A stretch of DNA of 64,000 nt from Trichobilharzia szidati (GCA_944472155.2 OX235275.1:25906865-25970864); one strand, 5' to 3'; shown: positions 50,630-61,925, counted from the first letter of the stretch. Program-made: numbers and translations. Notes: generated by a model from the letters alone, not told the origin.

Positions 50630-51025
50630 CCCAATAGAAAATGAATTTCCACTAAGTTCTCAAATTTTATGAAACATGACTTATCATCCGTAACCAAGGA
50701 AATACTGCACATGAGCTTGGAATTCAAAGATGACTTAGCTTCCGATATCATGAAAAGAAGGATATCATAGAACCTGAAGAGAACATTCCCTGCTGCTCTT
50801 TTGAGAATAGCATTAACCAGTCGATCATTACTATTCAGTAGCCCAAAGGAAAAGATCCCTCTGTTGACCAAAACTATGTGCGTTTAGCAATTCACCTGCT
50901 TGAGTGAAGCTAGACAAATCAGTTGTTGGACTCGCGTTTTGTCCAAGAGGGTGCAAGAACACTATCCTGCATGGTAACGAACAGGTGAAAGTGCAGCAGT
51001 TCGCAATCATTGAGGGAAAAATGCA
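50630..51025 (+). pseudogene. PLE linker and GIY-YIG start remnant
   Basis: The plus strand reads VTKEILHMSLEFKDDLASDI, MKRRIS, stop, NLKRTFPAALLRIALTSRSL, LLTKTMCV, stop, QFTC. Then, in a shifted frame, RVLSKRVQEHYPAW leads to a stop and TGESAAVRNH. The order matches 3184-3687. The YIG core is lost by indels near 50910-50935. The minus frame 50500-50871 is a shadow. Confidence 0.65.
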
Positions 51026-51114
51026 TTTCATCCTATTATTATTTTATGCATTCACACCTATGATTCAATTCTCTTACCTTATATAACTTCCTAAACAACC
51101 ATTTATATTGGTTA

Positions 51115-51240
51115 CAGGATTTCATCATAAGCTGACATTGGTTAGAGAACCATTGGAAAACCTGGGAGTACTGGACAGCTGCTTCGTCCTAATTCGAGCC
51201 CTGGTGGGTACGTACTGCTGAAGAGTCCTGAACAAATTCT
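51115..51240. mobile_element. Chimeric hammerhead-SINE piece
   Basis: 51120-51205 is the 3' half on the minus strand (GGATTTCATCATAAGCTGAC, CCATTGGAAAACCTGGGAGT, GACAGCTGCTTCGTCC). From 51200 the plus strand shows GGTGGGTACGTACTG, CTGAAGA (51218-51224) and GTCCTGAAC. This fused, inverted piece holds the only CUGAAGA core half of the family that is unmutated. Confidence 0.6.
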
Positions 51241-51424
51241 GCTAGAAATAAACACGAACTAATATCCATCACACGATTAGTGTCTCTTGTAACCTAGTGG
51301 ATAATAAATACATTAACGTTCGGAACAATGGGTACAGAGTGTTTCTAACAAAAATGAGTCGTTTCCCAATGAACACATAAAATTGACCTCTGCGTTCTAG
51401 TGTATAGCTGATAAAGCATTCCAT

Positions 51425-51760
51425 AGATATTCAAGTGTTGGTTTGTAGGGATTTGATTGGTGAGAAGTCGTGACCAGTAGGGTGCAGCAGGCCGGGTGTG
51501 AGGACAAATACTCATTGACTAGGGGTCGCGCTATGTCGGGAATTGGCAGAAGTTAGAATTCATGGGCCAAACATCGGGTCCCAGTGGCTTAATGGTATAC
51601 GAGCTTGCTTTGTAACCAGAAGGTCCTGGGTTCGAATCCCGGTGGGTGCGTACTGATGAAGTGTCTCAAACTAGGACGAAAGAGCTGTCCAGTACTCCCA
51701 GGTTTTCTAATGGTTCTTTAACTAATGTCAGCTCATGATGAAAATCCTTCATTCCATAGA
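51425..51760 (+). mobile_element. Hammerhead-SINE, best-preserved copy
   Basis: It runs from GAAGTCGTGACCAGTAGGG and GGTCGCGCTATGTC through GGCAGAAGTTAGAATTCATG to a tRNA-like head. The A box is TGGCTTAATGGTA (51585-51597) and the B box is GGTTCGAATCC (51629-51639). The hammerhead region is 51650-51695. The tail is CAGCTCATGATGAAAATCC. The B box is a perfect pol III consensus. The unit is longer than a classical Smα monomer and its hammerhead text differs from the 18.4-kb type. Confidence 0.8.
51650..51695 (+). ncRNA. Hammerhead-like motif with mutated core
   Basis: Stem I is GTACTG/CAGTAC, a perfect 6-bp pairing. The core position reads ATGAAGT where CTGAAGA is expected (C3 to A and A9 to T). 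Stem II is GTCT/AGGAC-like, then GAAA, a GAGCTGT stem III strand, and GTC before CAGTAC. The fold is conserved but the catalytic bases are not. Confidence 0.65.
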
Positions 51761-53067
51761 TAGCAAACCGCGATTATTCTTGGTTGGATCTATATGGTTC
51801 TTTTTAACAATAATACTATCAAAAGTTCAAGATTACCACAGAAGTGCCACTAAGCAGCTATAGAGCAGTTCAATTTAAGCACAAAACGAGTATATAAAAA
51901 TCAAGTAGAATATTTCAAACAAGGTTGGATCAAAACCTCGCTCCACAAGAATCACACACACACACCGACAGTTCTCGCAAACACTCCAAGGTCAGAATGA
52001 CATTAATTTACTCAAAGGAAATCATATCATAAAACATCATATTATCAGTGTGAACACAATAAAAGTGAGACGCATTTAAATTAGAAAATCAACCGAAACG
52101 ATGACAAATAACAAGGATTACGTCATCATATAGTATGCAAATGTCAAACTTATGAGGGAAAATCAGATTCTAATGACAAAGTTAATTAAAATATCCATAC
52201 AGCTACACTGAATTCCACCATCACTCACTGGGGTGTTCGAGCATATCCAGCTGACGATTCCAGTATCCATTGAATTCATTTTCAATCCAAATAACTTCCC
52301 TTCAATTGTTATGCATTGTCAAAGTGTACGTGCTAGGAGCAGCCATGTCGACATAGGAAGACCGGGTATTTCAGTCCCATGCAATCAGTTGAAAGGAAAT
52401 TCCTAATTATTCATAAAACTCATTAATTAGCATTTATTTACCTCAACTTAATGATAACATTGACTAATTTTAGTTCATTCCGATGATTTGTAATATCTGT
52501 TGTCAAAATAAAGACAGAAAATTGACAATTGAATAACAATTTTGAAAGGAAAAACAAACAATTTGTTAACTACAGCATTTTCTAATTTATAACCTGAAAA
52601 ATTAGTTAATTATTTTTTTAATTTACATTTGCAAAATAAAATTTCCATCAATTGTCCAAAATAGTCATCAGTTTATTTATTTATTTCTGTATACAGCTGG
52701 GTATTCACAACATGACTTAAATGAAGGTAAGCGGTATATTTTTTTGAATGTTTAAATGAGGTGCGCAATTTGACTAGCGGGAAGTTTAAACAATGTTTTC
52801 TTTATTTGAAATATAATCATGATTTTAACGTTATGGAATTTTAGATGAAAGGGAATTATTTGAATATATGTAGTGATAATAAAATAATGAATTAAGTAAA
52901 TAGTAATTGATATCTTCGTTCTTTTATAGGATTCAGGGACTTCACACACATGCCACAAGTAGTGTTCGCAAACCTTTAGATTCGCTTCATGCTCAAGATA
53001 AGATATGGCGAAGAAAATGGAGATGGGTCAGGTACACGCTGAGATGACTGTTTTGTTGCAGTCGTTT
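51761..53067. other. No gene recognised
   Basis: Long A+T-rich stretch with a short CA run at about 51953-51965. No retroelement frame, pol III box or inverted repeat was recognised. The least annotated interval of this size in the window. Confidence 0.5.
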
Positions 53068-54245
53068 ATGTTATTCCCTTGAGTTCCAAATAGTGCATAT
53101 GGCTTCAACAACACATCTCCAATTTATTCTGTTTTCTGTCTCCCGGATTGCCCATGACCGCTCATCACCTCCTCACCACACGATCTCCTCAATGTCACCG
53201 TCGCACCGGCGAACAACTCGTCACTTCCCATTTGGATTCCAATCACGCCATGCTCTGTATTGTGGTCAATGTTATTCTAAGGCCTCCTCAATCTATGCCA
53301 GATCAATCCATCTCCATTTTCTCCCACATATTTGTTGAACAGTTCGCTCTGGCCTGCTGGTTTGTTACCAGACAGTGTTTCTTGCTGCTTATTCTTTCTA
53401 GCTAACTGACCGGCCATTTGATCTTCATTATGGAGTCAGTGAAGGCAGCTGTTGATAAAAGTCTGCAAACACATGTTGTTAATGCTTTTCGTGACGCGCT
53501 GACCAAGTTACTGACACGTATAGAAGAAATGACTGACTGACTTCACATCTGTGTTGAAAATCCGAATCTTGATCTTTATGCTGACTGAGTGGAGCAGATT
53601 TCCAAACTGGTTTCAGGTTGATGAAGGCGTAACTTGCCTTTCCGATTCTGACTTTGACATCTTCGGCAGTTTCGCCTGGTTGTGGTTGGAACTATGCTTC
53701 CTACATAAGTGAGGGAAGCAACCTCTGTTCAATCTCTCCTGTTGGTGGTTCTTTTGCTGCTCGCTAGTTATCTTCATCACCTTCATCTTCTCTATGTTCA
53801 CCTTGAGTCCCGTATTCTCTGCCTTCTTCTTCAGCCAGTTTGTTGCTTTTCGCCAGCACGTTTCTAAGTTTATATATCATTAGACATGTACCATCTGCGA
53901 AGCCTAGATCTTCTACAGTCTTCTTATCTGTCGTCTGGTGTATTTTTGTCTCCTCGCTCCTATGCACCGTCTGACGCATAATCCAGTCCATCACAATTAG
54001 GAATATCATAGGTGACAATAGGCAGTCTTGTCTTACTCCTCTATTCACTTCAAAAGCAGCCTGTGTTGAGTTTTCTGTTGTGGATCACCTGACACGAGGG
54101 ATTGTCATGTAGCCAGTTTCCAAATTACTTCTCATTCAACGCTGTCTAAGTCGTTGTCTTTTGGAAGTCGATGAAGTTGAAGTAGAGGTTTGACTGCCAT
54201 TCTATGCTTTGTTCTGTGATGACGATGCGTAGAGTTTCAAATGAT
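53068..54245 (-). mobile_element. RTE retrotransposon, RT palm to 3' end
   Basis: The minus strand extends from about 54245 (YLNFIDFQKT-like, near the DFEKAFDSVD motif) through 54048-53764: MNRGVRQDCLLSPMIFLIVM, DWIMRQTVHRSEETKIHQTT, and motif C as DLGFADGTCLM. Downstream come the TAEDVKVRIG-type linker, FINSCL/LLYGSE relics and the terminal block at 53100-53330. The second Asp of FADD is Gly, so the RT would be dead. The plus frames at 53093-53405 are shadows. Confidence 0.75.
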
Positions 54246-54469
54246 GATTCGCAAAAGATAAAAACGGCTTCGAATCAAAATGCAACTATTCTATATTTTT
54301 CAGATCACTAGGCTGAATATTTTAATTGCAAAAGTCTGATTATCTCTCAAGATGACAATTTCAGTAGAATCTTCGATCTCACTTTTCAGTATTCTTCACT
54401 TCTTTATTAAACTATGAACTTCTAACTCTCATTTTATTCTGTCTTTAAATCCAAATAGTCAAGCTTGAG

Positions 54470-54655
54470 TTCTGAGTGCAGCATAGAGCTTCAAGCAATC
54501 AGGTTTCATTAGTAGCAGTTTTATTGGTTTTAAGCGGTGGAGTTGCTAGAGCCGTGCTTCAGATTCCTTGCTTCATAGGTCAACTGTTCACTAAAAAACC
54601 AAACAAGGCTTTGGACTGAATCGACCGGGAATCCATATCAAGCCTCTTGTGTAAA
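54470..54655 (-). mobile_element. Degenerate RTE-partner SINE
   Basis: The plus strand reads GAGTGCAGCATAGAGCTTCA (reverse tail), TAGTAGCAGTTTTATTGG and GCGGTGGAGTTGCTAGAGCC (reverse body). A diverged head follows around GACCGGGAATCC and GTAAACGGTGAGCATCC. The order matches 62082-62311. Confidence 0.5.
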
Positions 54656-55017
54656 CGGTGAGCATCCTACCATGAAACAGTCAATGGACAAAGGGCTCAT
54701 ACAATTATCCTGAAGTAGATAGAGCTGGATGGTGGGCTGGATGTTGTCCCAACCTGTAGTTCTTAGATGAGATCCCTAATATCGTCGTTAGTTTGCATTT
54801 ATGGAGTCTACTAGGCTAGAACGAGAAGGATGTCCAGTGCATTAACTGCCTTCCGTATTCAATGATAAAAATGTGAAATGCAGTCCTTGAAACATATTAT
54901 GGAGTGAATCTTTGCTTTATCATATTCCTTATTACTGTAAGTAAAAAATAGTATCTATAAAATTCAGGCGTATTTCGTTCTGGTTGTGTTCTCTTAGCTG
55001 GGTAGTTTATTTGCAAA

Positions 55018-55060
55018 GCTTTCGTTGTCCTACGTACTAAGCAACATCTTCAGCACATAC
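55018..55060 (-). ncRNA. Hammerhead motif in left arm
   Basis: The minus strand reads GTATGTG, CTGAAGA, T, stem II GTTG/CAAC with a long loop, GAAA, GC and TTT. All CUGANGA and GAAA core bases are present. Stem III would be two pairs, with UU before the cleavage point. Stem I pairing is weak. This is consistent with a minimal PLE hammerhead. Confidence 0.5.
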
Positions 55061-55790
55061 TTCAATTTGTTGAAGTGAGCTTTTACATTTCTCCACAAGT
55101 TTATTAGTCATCTATCTTATTGGGTGACCTTGAACGTGGTGGGTTCCTTTTGTGTGCTTTGACATCTTCTAGGTTACTTGTATTTGTATTGAAACTGATT
55201 GTTTTTTGACTCGAACTTTGACCCTTTGTTTGGTAAATTTTATCTCCATCAATGTGTCTATTGACTGACGATTCACTGGAATACCAGGCAGGCTCCTTAA
55301 AATTCTCTGGCATTCTTGGTGTTTCCTCTGTCTAATATTTCAACGTTGTCCCAGTCGAATTGATGTCCATGGTTGTCTGTATGCAGCGAGTGATATGAAG
55401 GAGTGGATGTCATGTCTTTTGATGGCCAGCTTATGTTCATGGATACGAAGACGAAGGGGACATACAGACAATCATGGACATCAATTCGACTGGGATAACA
55501 TTCAAATATTAGACAGGGGAAACATCAAGAATTCCAAAGACTTTTTAGAAGCCTGTCTGGTATTCCAGTGAATCATCAGTCAATAGACACATCGAAATAG
55601 ACGACCGATAAGAAGAAAATCTCACACACAAAGGGTCAAAGTTTACGTCAAAGAAACAATCAGTACCAATACAAGTAGCCTAGATGGTGTGAAAACACAC
55701 AAAGCAACCCATCACGTTCAAGGTCACCCACCAAGATAGGTGACTAATAAACTTGTTGGGAAATCTAAAAGCTCACTTGAACAAACCGAA

Positions 55791-55833
55791 GTATGTGCTG
55801 AAGATGTCGCTTAGTAAGTAGGACAATGAAAGC
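55791..55833 (+). ncRNA. Hammerhead motif in right arm, stem II weakened
   Basis: The plus strand reads GTATGTG, CTGAAGA, TGTCGCTTAGTAAGTAGGAC, AAT, GAAA and GCACT. The core is kept, but stem II has lost pairs relative to the left arm. The position within the arm is equivalent. Confidence 0.45.
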
Positions 55834-55870
55834 ACTGCAAATTAACAATCCAGCTGGGAGAAAACAAGCA

Positions 55871-56599
55871 CATCCAAATCATCCACCTGAGCTGCAGATC
55901 TTCTCCATCAGGCATATTTTACTTATGAATAACAATCCAACCATTAAGCTCAATAATACATATATTTCTAATCTTTAAAGCAACTCATGCGCAGATAATT
56001 AATACATCACACAAAAGAGGTATAGTTAATGAATTTGAATCACTATGGAATGGAACAGAAATAGGACGACTGACGAAGGAGAAAGCGTCATCTCGTTGAT
56101 GTATCGGATTAAATGAAGCGTTTCATTCTATGCTTAGTTATCAAAATTAATGAGTTGGGAAGTAAGCATAGAGTCAATGCAGTTGGATGAAGTTAGGCTA
56201 TTTATAACAACTTGAAGCATAAATTCTTATGTAACATTTTTTAAAACTTATGAAAACAGATGGTTTCTGATGTCAGTCTTAAGTTATCAGTCTCATCATC
56301 TGCCTTGTTAGATTATAGATGTTTAGACTGTCAATTTTTACCCCTTCCTATTGTGTAGTTGTGTAAATTCCTTATTATTAGTATTACTATTATTATTAAC
56401 GGAGGACTGCTTAATTTACATGGCTACCTAGACTAGTACCCATCAAAATGCTTTAATTCTACTGCATATCTCATTGTTTTATTGATGAAATTAAATCAAG
56501 TATTCACCACATCGACTCACGCACATATTCAATTAGCTTTCAGCAAGACGTTAAGTAATTCTTGGAGGAAATGAAAAAATGTGTAGAAGTGGTTCTCAC
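55871..56599. other. No gene recognised
   Basis: A+T-rich with an ATT run near 56385-56397; no family signal. Confidence 0.45.
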
Positions 56600-58290
56600 T
56601 TCATATGAAACAACATCACGTCACGTGATATACTTCTAATTAAAACAATTAGTCCCTTTGATAAATTTGAATAAGGCATTAAGAAGACAAATTTTGCGAG
56701 ATGATATCATTTCGTAGTTTCTTTACAACCGCTTTACAACTAACATGGTTAACAAAGAGACTCATTATCAAATCATTGTTTAAAAAGTTCATTTAATCTG
56801 ACAGATATGCTAGACGCCTTGAACATCAAGGATAAGGTTATGTGTTCAATTGACATAGAATCTTTATTCACCAATGTTCCCCTCAATAAAACTTTTGATT
56901 TCCTTTGCGATTACATCACAAGCAATGAAATAAACTTGCCTGTTCCTGTAACTTGCATCAGAGACATCATCTTAATGTGTACAGAAAATATTAGATTCGA
57001 CTTTCAAGAAAAAGCATACAAACAAATCGATGGTGTTGCGATGGGTAGCCCTCTTGGGCCCCTGTTAGCAGATATTTTCATGTCGAAATTGGAAAGACAA
57101 ATGCAAAGTATGCTTGGAGAATTTATGCTGTATAAACGTTATGTAGATGATACTCTCATTATTGGTAATAATAGTAAATCTATTAAAAACCTTATTACTC
57201 TATTTAATCATATTCATCCAAATATCCGAGTGACTACCGAACGCGAATCGAATAACAAACTCAGTTTCCTCGATATTACTATGACTAAGAGAGATGATGG
57301 TACGATTCAGAGATTTATCTTTCTTAAACAGACATGGAGTGGACAATATCTTCATTTTACCTGTTTTGTTTCTATCCAGTATAAACGTTCTCTAGTGAAA
57401 TGTTTGTTCTCAAGGGCCCACAAAATATGTACGAGTGACACAGTGATGAATGAGTTTCGACATATACATTCATTTTTATTAGCTAATGGTTATCCGGAAA
57501 ACTTCATCACTTGCCACAGTAAAGAAAGACCACATCTCGAAAAGACAGCTCCTGTACCATAGAAAGCTATCTTTATTAACCTACCATTCAAGGGTGACCA
57601 GATTATGAAGTTGACATCTCAAAGACTTCGGTCAGCCATCAAACGCACATTTTAAGCCGCATCTCTTTTTCTCACTTGCCGAACATTTTCGATCCCTGTA
57701 CCTACGATTAAAGGACGAAATTCTGTGGACTCTACTTCAAACTGTATCTACAAGTTCACCTGCAGCTGCGGTGACACCTATGTAGGTAGAACCAACAGAA
57801 TGTTCCAATGTCGACGGAAAGAACATGTTCCAAAATGGCTACTAAATCACATAGAAAATCCCAATGCCAGTAATCTGAACAGAAATCCAGCATCATCCAT
57901 TGCAAAACACTTATTAATGTTAGGTCACAAAATCAATATTCATGACTGTCTCACAATTATTTCACATAACTCTAATTCAAGGATGGTTATTGAAGGTGAT
58001 GGAAGCACTTTGGATTTAATCACATAAAGCCTAAACTGTGTGTACAAAAAACCAATAGACTGCAATCTTCGCCTACCCTGGACTACTTGACCAATCTAAA
58101 TATGATTGGTCACTAGTATGTACTTTTGTTTTATTTAACTGAGTAATTGTCATGAACTTTATTTTATTATTGTTAACCATGTTACTTCTAAAGTGATTGT
58201 AAAGAAACTACTAAATGATATCATCTCGCGAAATTTGCCTTCTAAATACCTTTTTCAAATTTATCAAAGGGACTAATTGTTTTAATATAT
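56600..58290 (+). mobile_element. Penelope-like element (P3), 5'-truncated, with inverted terminal repeats
   Basis: Inverted arms at about 56636-56760 and 58172-58288 share AAAACAATTAGTCCCTTTGA, GATGATATCATTTNGTAGTT and TCTTTACAA. The coding part from 56807 to about 58090 keeps RT motifs A to C and GIY-YIG. It is the best PLE reading frame in the window. A P3 C-terminal piece recurs at 63855-64000. Confidence 0.85.
56807..58027 (+). pseudogene. PLE reverse transcriptase (YVDD) and GIY-YIG, near-intact
   Basis: 56807-57562 is open for 251 codons: MLDALNIKDKVMCSIDIESL, FTNVPL (motif A), KQIDGVAMGSPLGPLLADIF (motif B), LYKRYVDDTLII (motif C, YVDD), NNKLSFLDITMTKRDDGTIQ and QTWSGQYLHFTCFVSIQYKR. 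A TAG at 57560 ends it, then KAIFINLPFKGDQI, a second stop at about 57654, and the GIY-YIG frame 57725-58027. That frame reads CIYKFTCSCGDTYVGRTNRM, KEHVPKWLLNHIENP and IAKHLLMLGHKINIHD. YVGR replaces YIGR. The N-terminal part is lost by truncation. Confidence 0.9.
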
Positions 58291-58352
58291 TGCATGGAGG
58301 ATTTCATCATGAGCTGACATCAGTTAGAGAACCACTGGAAAACCTGGGAGTA
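58285..58352 (-). mobile_element. Hammerhead-SINE tail fragment
   Basis: GGATTTCATCATGAGCTGAC, AGTTAGAGAACCACTGG and AAAACCTGGGAGTA are the reversed 3' part of the SINE. It abuts the right arm of the PLE, so one was inserted into or next to the other. Confidence 0.6.
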
Positions 58353-59396
58353 TATATTTGTGTAGTAGATAACTAAATATCCTGGTTGTATACTGTGACG
58401 TAACACCAACAAATAAGAATCGACTTTACTTCCCATCTCCCGCTTCCCTTTTCTTTCCCATAACCCAGAAAAAAATTTCCGCAATATTCGCAAACTTGAT
58501 AAAGAATAGTCAGAGGACATAAAAACAATAAAACTATAAACTAAAGCGCTAAGATATATTGAAAGTTTTTAAAAATAATGAAAATTAGGTTAATTGATTA
58601 AGAAGTAGTTGAGTAGCAATCATCGTTATTATCATCATCATCATCAAAGAGGCAGTTATGTGAACATAAAAATGGATATGAAGATGAACTTGAGTAGAAC
58701 TCTCAACCAATTGTAACCGTTATATAAAGATAAGAAAAATGACAAGGCAGATAGAGGAGATTAAATAAAGTACTTCGGATAATTCACAAAAATTATATTT
58801 TTCCGTTTTGTTGAACTAGTGTGAGTACATTTCAGTTTTAGGATAATTAGGTTGAACTTCATAAGTGGAAAGATTTCTTCCAGGTGATTGGGAACTGGTA
58901 TTCACATATGAAGGTTTGTAGAGATTTTGACTGATCTAAACATTTCGATTACTACGTTACATTTACATAGTTACCTAAAACTCTTATTTTCGTGGAATAT
59001 CTTGCCAAAAGTTGCAAAAAACTATTGCAATTATTTGCCTTTGAAACACTGAATCTTGGACATAATACTTTTGATAAATAATACCTATAACTATCTATGT
59101 TCCACTCTGTGCTTGTTTAACACTAACTAATATCTATAATTGTATATATTGATGGATTTACATGTTCAAGTTGGCTCAAGTCAGTGAGTCTATGATTTCG
59201 GTATCATTTTGGTTAACTGTACTTGACTGTGATATTATTATTGTTGTTGTCACTTTTTACCCTTCTTGTTGTGAATTATTTTCCTGTGCTGGTGTTGTTC
59301 TCATTGTTTTATTCCTTGTTTTCCTAGTTTTAAGGGGAGCAACCCAGAAAGTCGCTTCTCTCTAAACTATAATTTAATGCAACAATCCCCTTCTCA
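58353..59396. other. No gene recognised; ATC microsatellite
   Basis: An ATC/ATT repeat lies at about 58617-58647. The stretch 59240-59396, rich in TTGTTGTT and ending AATCCCCTTCTCAGG, may belong to the RTE 5' UTR, but I cannot confirm where that element starts. Confidence 0.4.
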
Positions 59397-60690
59397 GGCG
59401 TGAGGCTAGCAACCCCACCCTGTAAACAAAGCTGCTACAGAAACTTCAGCATCATGAATCTCCTTGCGTCAAAAGAAAAAGTCTGTGTGGGGACATGGAT
59501 CATCATTGAACAAAGCTTGGAATGGCAGTCAACTCTCTATCTCAACTTCATCGACTTTGAAAAGGCCTTTGACAGCGTCGATCGAGAGGTGATTTGGCAA
59601 CTACTTCGCTACTAAGGGGTGCCACCGACAATTATACATCTCATCCAACAGCTGTACGACAATGCTGCATGCCAAGTAATCCACAATGGGAAACTTACGG
59701 AATCCTTCCAAGTGAGGACAGGAGTAAGACAAGGCTGCCTACTATCGCCAATGATTTTCTTGATTGCAGTAGACTGGATAATGCGACAAAGAGCGGGCAA
59801 TGAGGAAACAGGCATGAAATGACCCACACAAAAAACTTGGAGGATCTGGAATTCGCCGATGATATATGTCTGATTTCCAACAAACTGGAAGATATGCAAG
59901 CGAAAAGCAACAAGTTGGCAGAAGGAGCATCAAAGACAGGATTTCAGGTGAACAAAGAGAAAACAGAGGTGATGAAGATTCCTGGCCAACAAAAACAGCA
60001 ACAACGGCAACAGACAACGATCAGCATAAATGGAAGGAACCTGAAAGAAACAACCTCCTTTACCCACCTGGGAAGCATCGTTTCAACTACAGGCCGACTG
60101 AACTGACGAGGATATCAAAGCAAGAATAGGGTAATCAAGGCAAGCTTTCACTACTCTCAAGTCTGTGTGGAGGTCAACAACTCTCAGCATCAAAACAACG
60201 ATAAGATCCGGATTTTCAACTCCACTCTGGAGACAGTGCTACTATACAGATCAGAGACTTGCACTGCACGTCATAAAGAGCATCTCAAACAAACTACAGA
60301 CCTTCATCAACAGTAGTCTTCACTCAATACTCAAGATCAGATAGCTGGCCAGAAGAGATCAGCAACAGGGATCTCTGGGAGCGAATCAACGCAGCAAGAA
60401 CCGATTGTGAAACAAATAGGCAGGAAGAAATGGAGATGAATTGACCATACTCTGAAGAAACCGTCAAGTGACATCACTAGACAAGCCATCGCTCGAGTGG
60501 AACTCGAAAGGGAAGCGGCGAGTTGGTCGTCCAAGGGTGAGGATGACTTGGAGGAGGTCATGTGAAGAGGAGATGAAAGTGTGTGGGCAGACTTGGAGCC
60601 AGAGGATGACTCTAGCAGAGAACCGGACGCAATGTAGACGCTCGACTGAAGCCCAGTGTTCCTCTAGGAATTAAAGGAAACAATAATAAT
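59397..60690 (+). mobile_element. RTE retrotransposon with both ends, internally deleted
   Basis: The 5' UTR-like AGGCGTGAGGCTAGCAACCC (59397-59416) and CTACAGAAACTTCAGC lead to ATG at 59454 (MNLLASKEKVCVGTW, the APE start). The frame then joins directly to IIIEQSLEWQS of the RT, so most of APE, the linker and the RT fingers are deleted. The palm, linker and terminal block follow to the AATAATAATAATG tail at about 60680-60692. It shows the two RTE ends that the partner SINE resembles. Confidence 0.85.
59454..60674 (+). pseudogene. RTE ORF: APE start fused to RT palm and C-terminus
   Basis: After MNLLASKEKVCVGTW and IIIEQSLEWQSTLYLNFIDF the frame reads EKAFDSVDREVIWQLLRY (motif A with Asp) to a stop at 59613. 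59640-59820 gives VRTGVRQGCLLSPMIFLIAV (motif B). 59819-60106 gives NLEDLEFADDICLISNKLED (motif C, FADD intact), KTGFQVNKEKTEVMKIPG, a Q-rich run and TSFTHLGSIVSTTG. Further shifts precede 60468-60674 with GRPRVRMTWRRSCEEEMKVC and AQCSSRN. At least four disruptions are present. Confidence 0.85.
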
Positions 60691-60699
60691 AATGATAAA

Positions 60700-61925
60700 C
60701 TTATAACTTTCATCCTAAATCTAAATCATTAAATAATAATATGAGTGTTATTGATCAAATACAATCAGATGGGAGTGTTCATAGTCTTTTTATAGCCAAG
60801 GTTAGTAACTTGTTAGAATTTTAAGATGTACATGAATTCAAATAGAATTTTAGGATGATTTATTATCCTCCTTGGATTCCACTGACTGGTGGTAATAATA
60901 TCTTCCATAGCCTGGTATTTGCATTGAGTCAATTCCGTTGCATAGTTTGGGTATAGACTCGATGAACCAGAAAGGATTCAGTAATCAACCTCTCTCTCTC
61001 CACCTACCTATATTACTTCTCAAAATGTTAACTCTGGCCTACCCTACTGTGTGATTGTGTGTTAGTGCATGCATGCAGTGCGATTGCTAAGGTTTATTCT
61101 GAATTACCTATCTTCTCGAGGTTAACCATTCTCACCTTAGCTAAATTCTTATGTTTCGACAATCTGATTACCCTCGATCTTCTAGTCTGACCTATATAGT
61201 TGACTTCACAGTCATTGCAAGGTATTTTGTTAATTATATTATTTTGTTTAATTGAATCCACCGGTTCTTCTAGCCCACAAAGCTTGTCTCTGAGTGAGTT
61301 TGTAGGTTTGAATGTCACCCCATTTTCCTGCTTTGTTGAGAATCCTACGTAGGGTCTCAGATGCCCTCTGCCCCCTTATGTAATAAAACTACTGCCTTAT
61401 TTTCTCTCTTATTTATGTTAACATTACTAGTTTCATAATTGTTTTTACTTTGCTTTTGGCCCATTCTGATCTTCCTAATGAATTTTGTAGGATAGTTAGT
61501 TATTCAACACCAACGCCTCTTGTATTTGTTTCATTTCATCGTTTAGGTATTTTTTTGTGCTACTTGGTGCTATTGCTGGATTTGTTAGACACTTGCCTTA
61601 ACAGTTAACGGATGAGTCGAATTAAAGAGGTCTACATATCTATTAGCAGAATGCGTTGGTTTTTTATAAACCCTAGTGTGCAGTTTACCTTCTTCCGTTC
61701 GTTTTTTTTACAATCTAACACCATAGCTAATTCGTCTTGTTCATTTTCCGATTCAAATCTAAACTGCATTCCCTTCACTACTGAATTTATATGTGTTAAG
61801 GAGCTAGAGAGAGATATGTTCTGTTTCTAACACTGTGAAAGTGTCATCCACATCTCTTTGTATATGACTTTTCCAACCTTTACCCTTTTTCAGCTCATCT
61901 CTGCCTGTGTGCATCATTTGCTTCA
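60700..61925 (-). pseudogene. PLE family C, RT motif C to GIY-YIG
   Basis: The minus strand starts near 61925 with KGWKSHIQRDVDDTFTVLET, where VDD is motif C. It continues MQFRFESENEQDELAMVLDC, KKNERRKVNCTLGFIKNQRI, then shifted linker text. The GIY-YIG start is MTFKPTNSLRDKLCGLEEPV, NKIPCNDCEVNYIGQTRRSR, VIRLSKHKNLAKVRMVNLEK (61318-61094). 60710-60900 is non-coding and matches 27605-27795. YIG is intact. Confidence 0.7.

Larger units (their letters stand above)
54985..55870. mobile_element. PLE 3' end foldback: two inverted copies
   Basis: Arms of roughly 390 bases (54985-55385, minus; 55460-55870, plus) are inverted repeats around a short spacer. Each carries the end of a PLE GIY-YIG ORF read outward: HTDNHGHQFDWDNVEILDRG on the minus strand near 55380-55320, and DNHGHQFDWDNIQILDRGNI on the plus strand near 55470-55530. 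SSVNRHIDGDKIYQTKGQSS, a PRSRSPNKIDD-like end and a hammerhead motif follow. The family differs from the others in the window. The arms have diverged, so the foldback is not recent. Confidence 0.7.
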
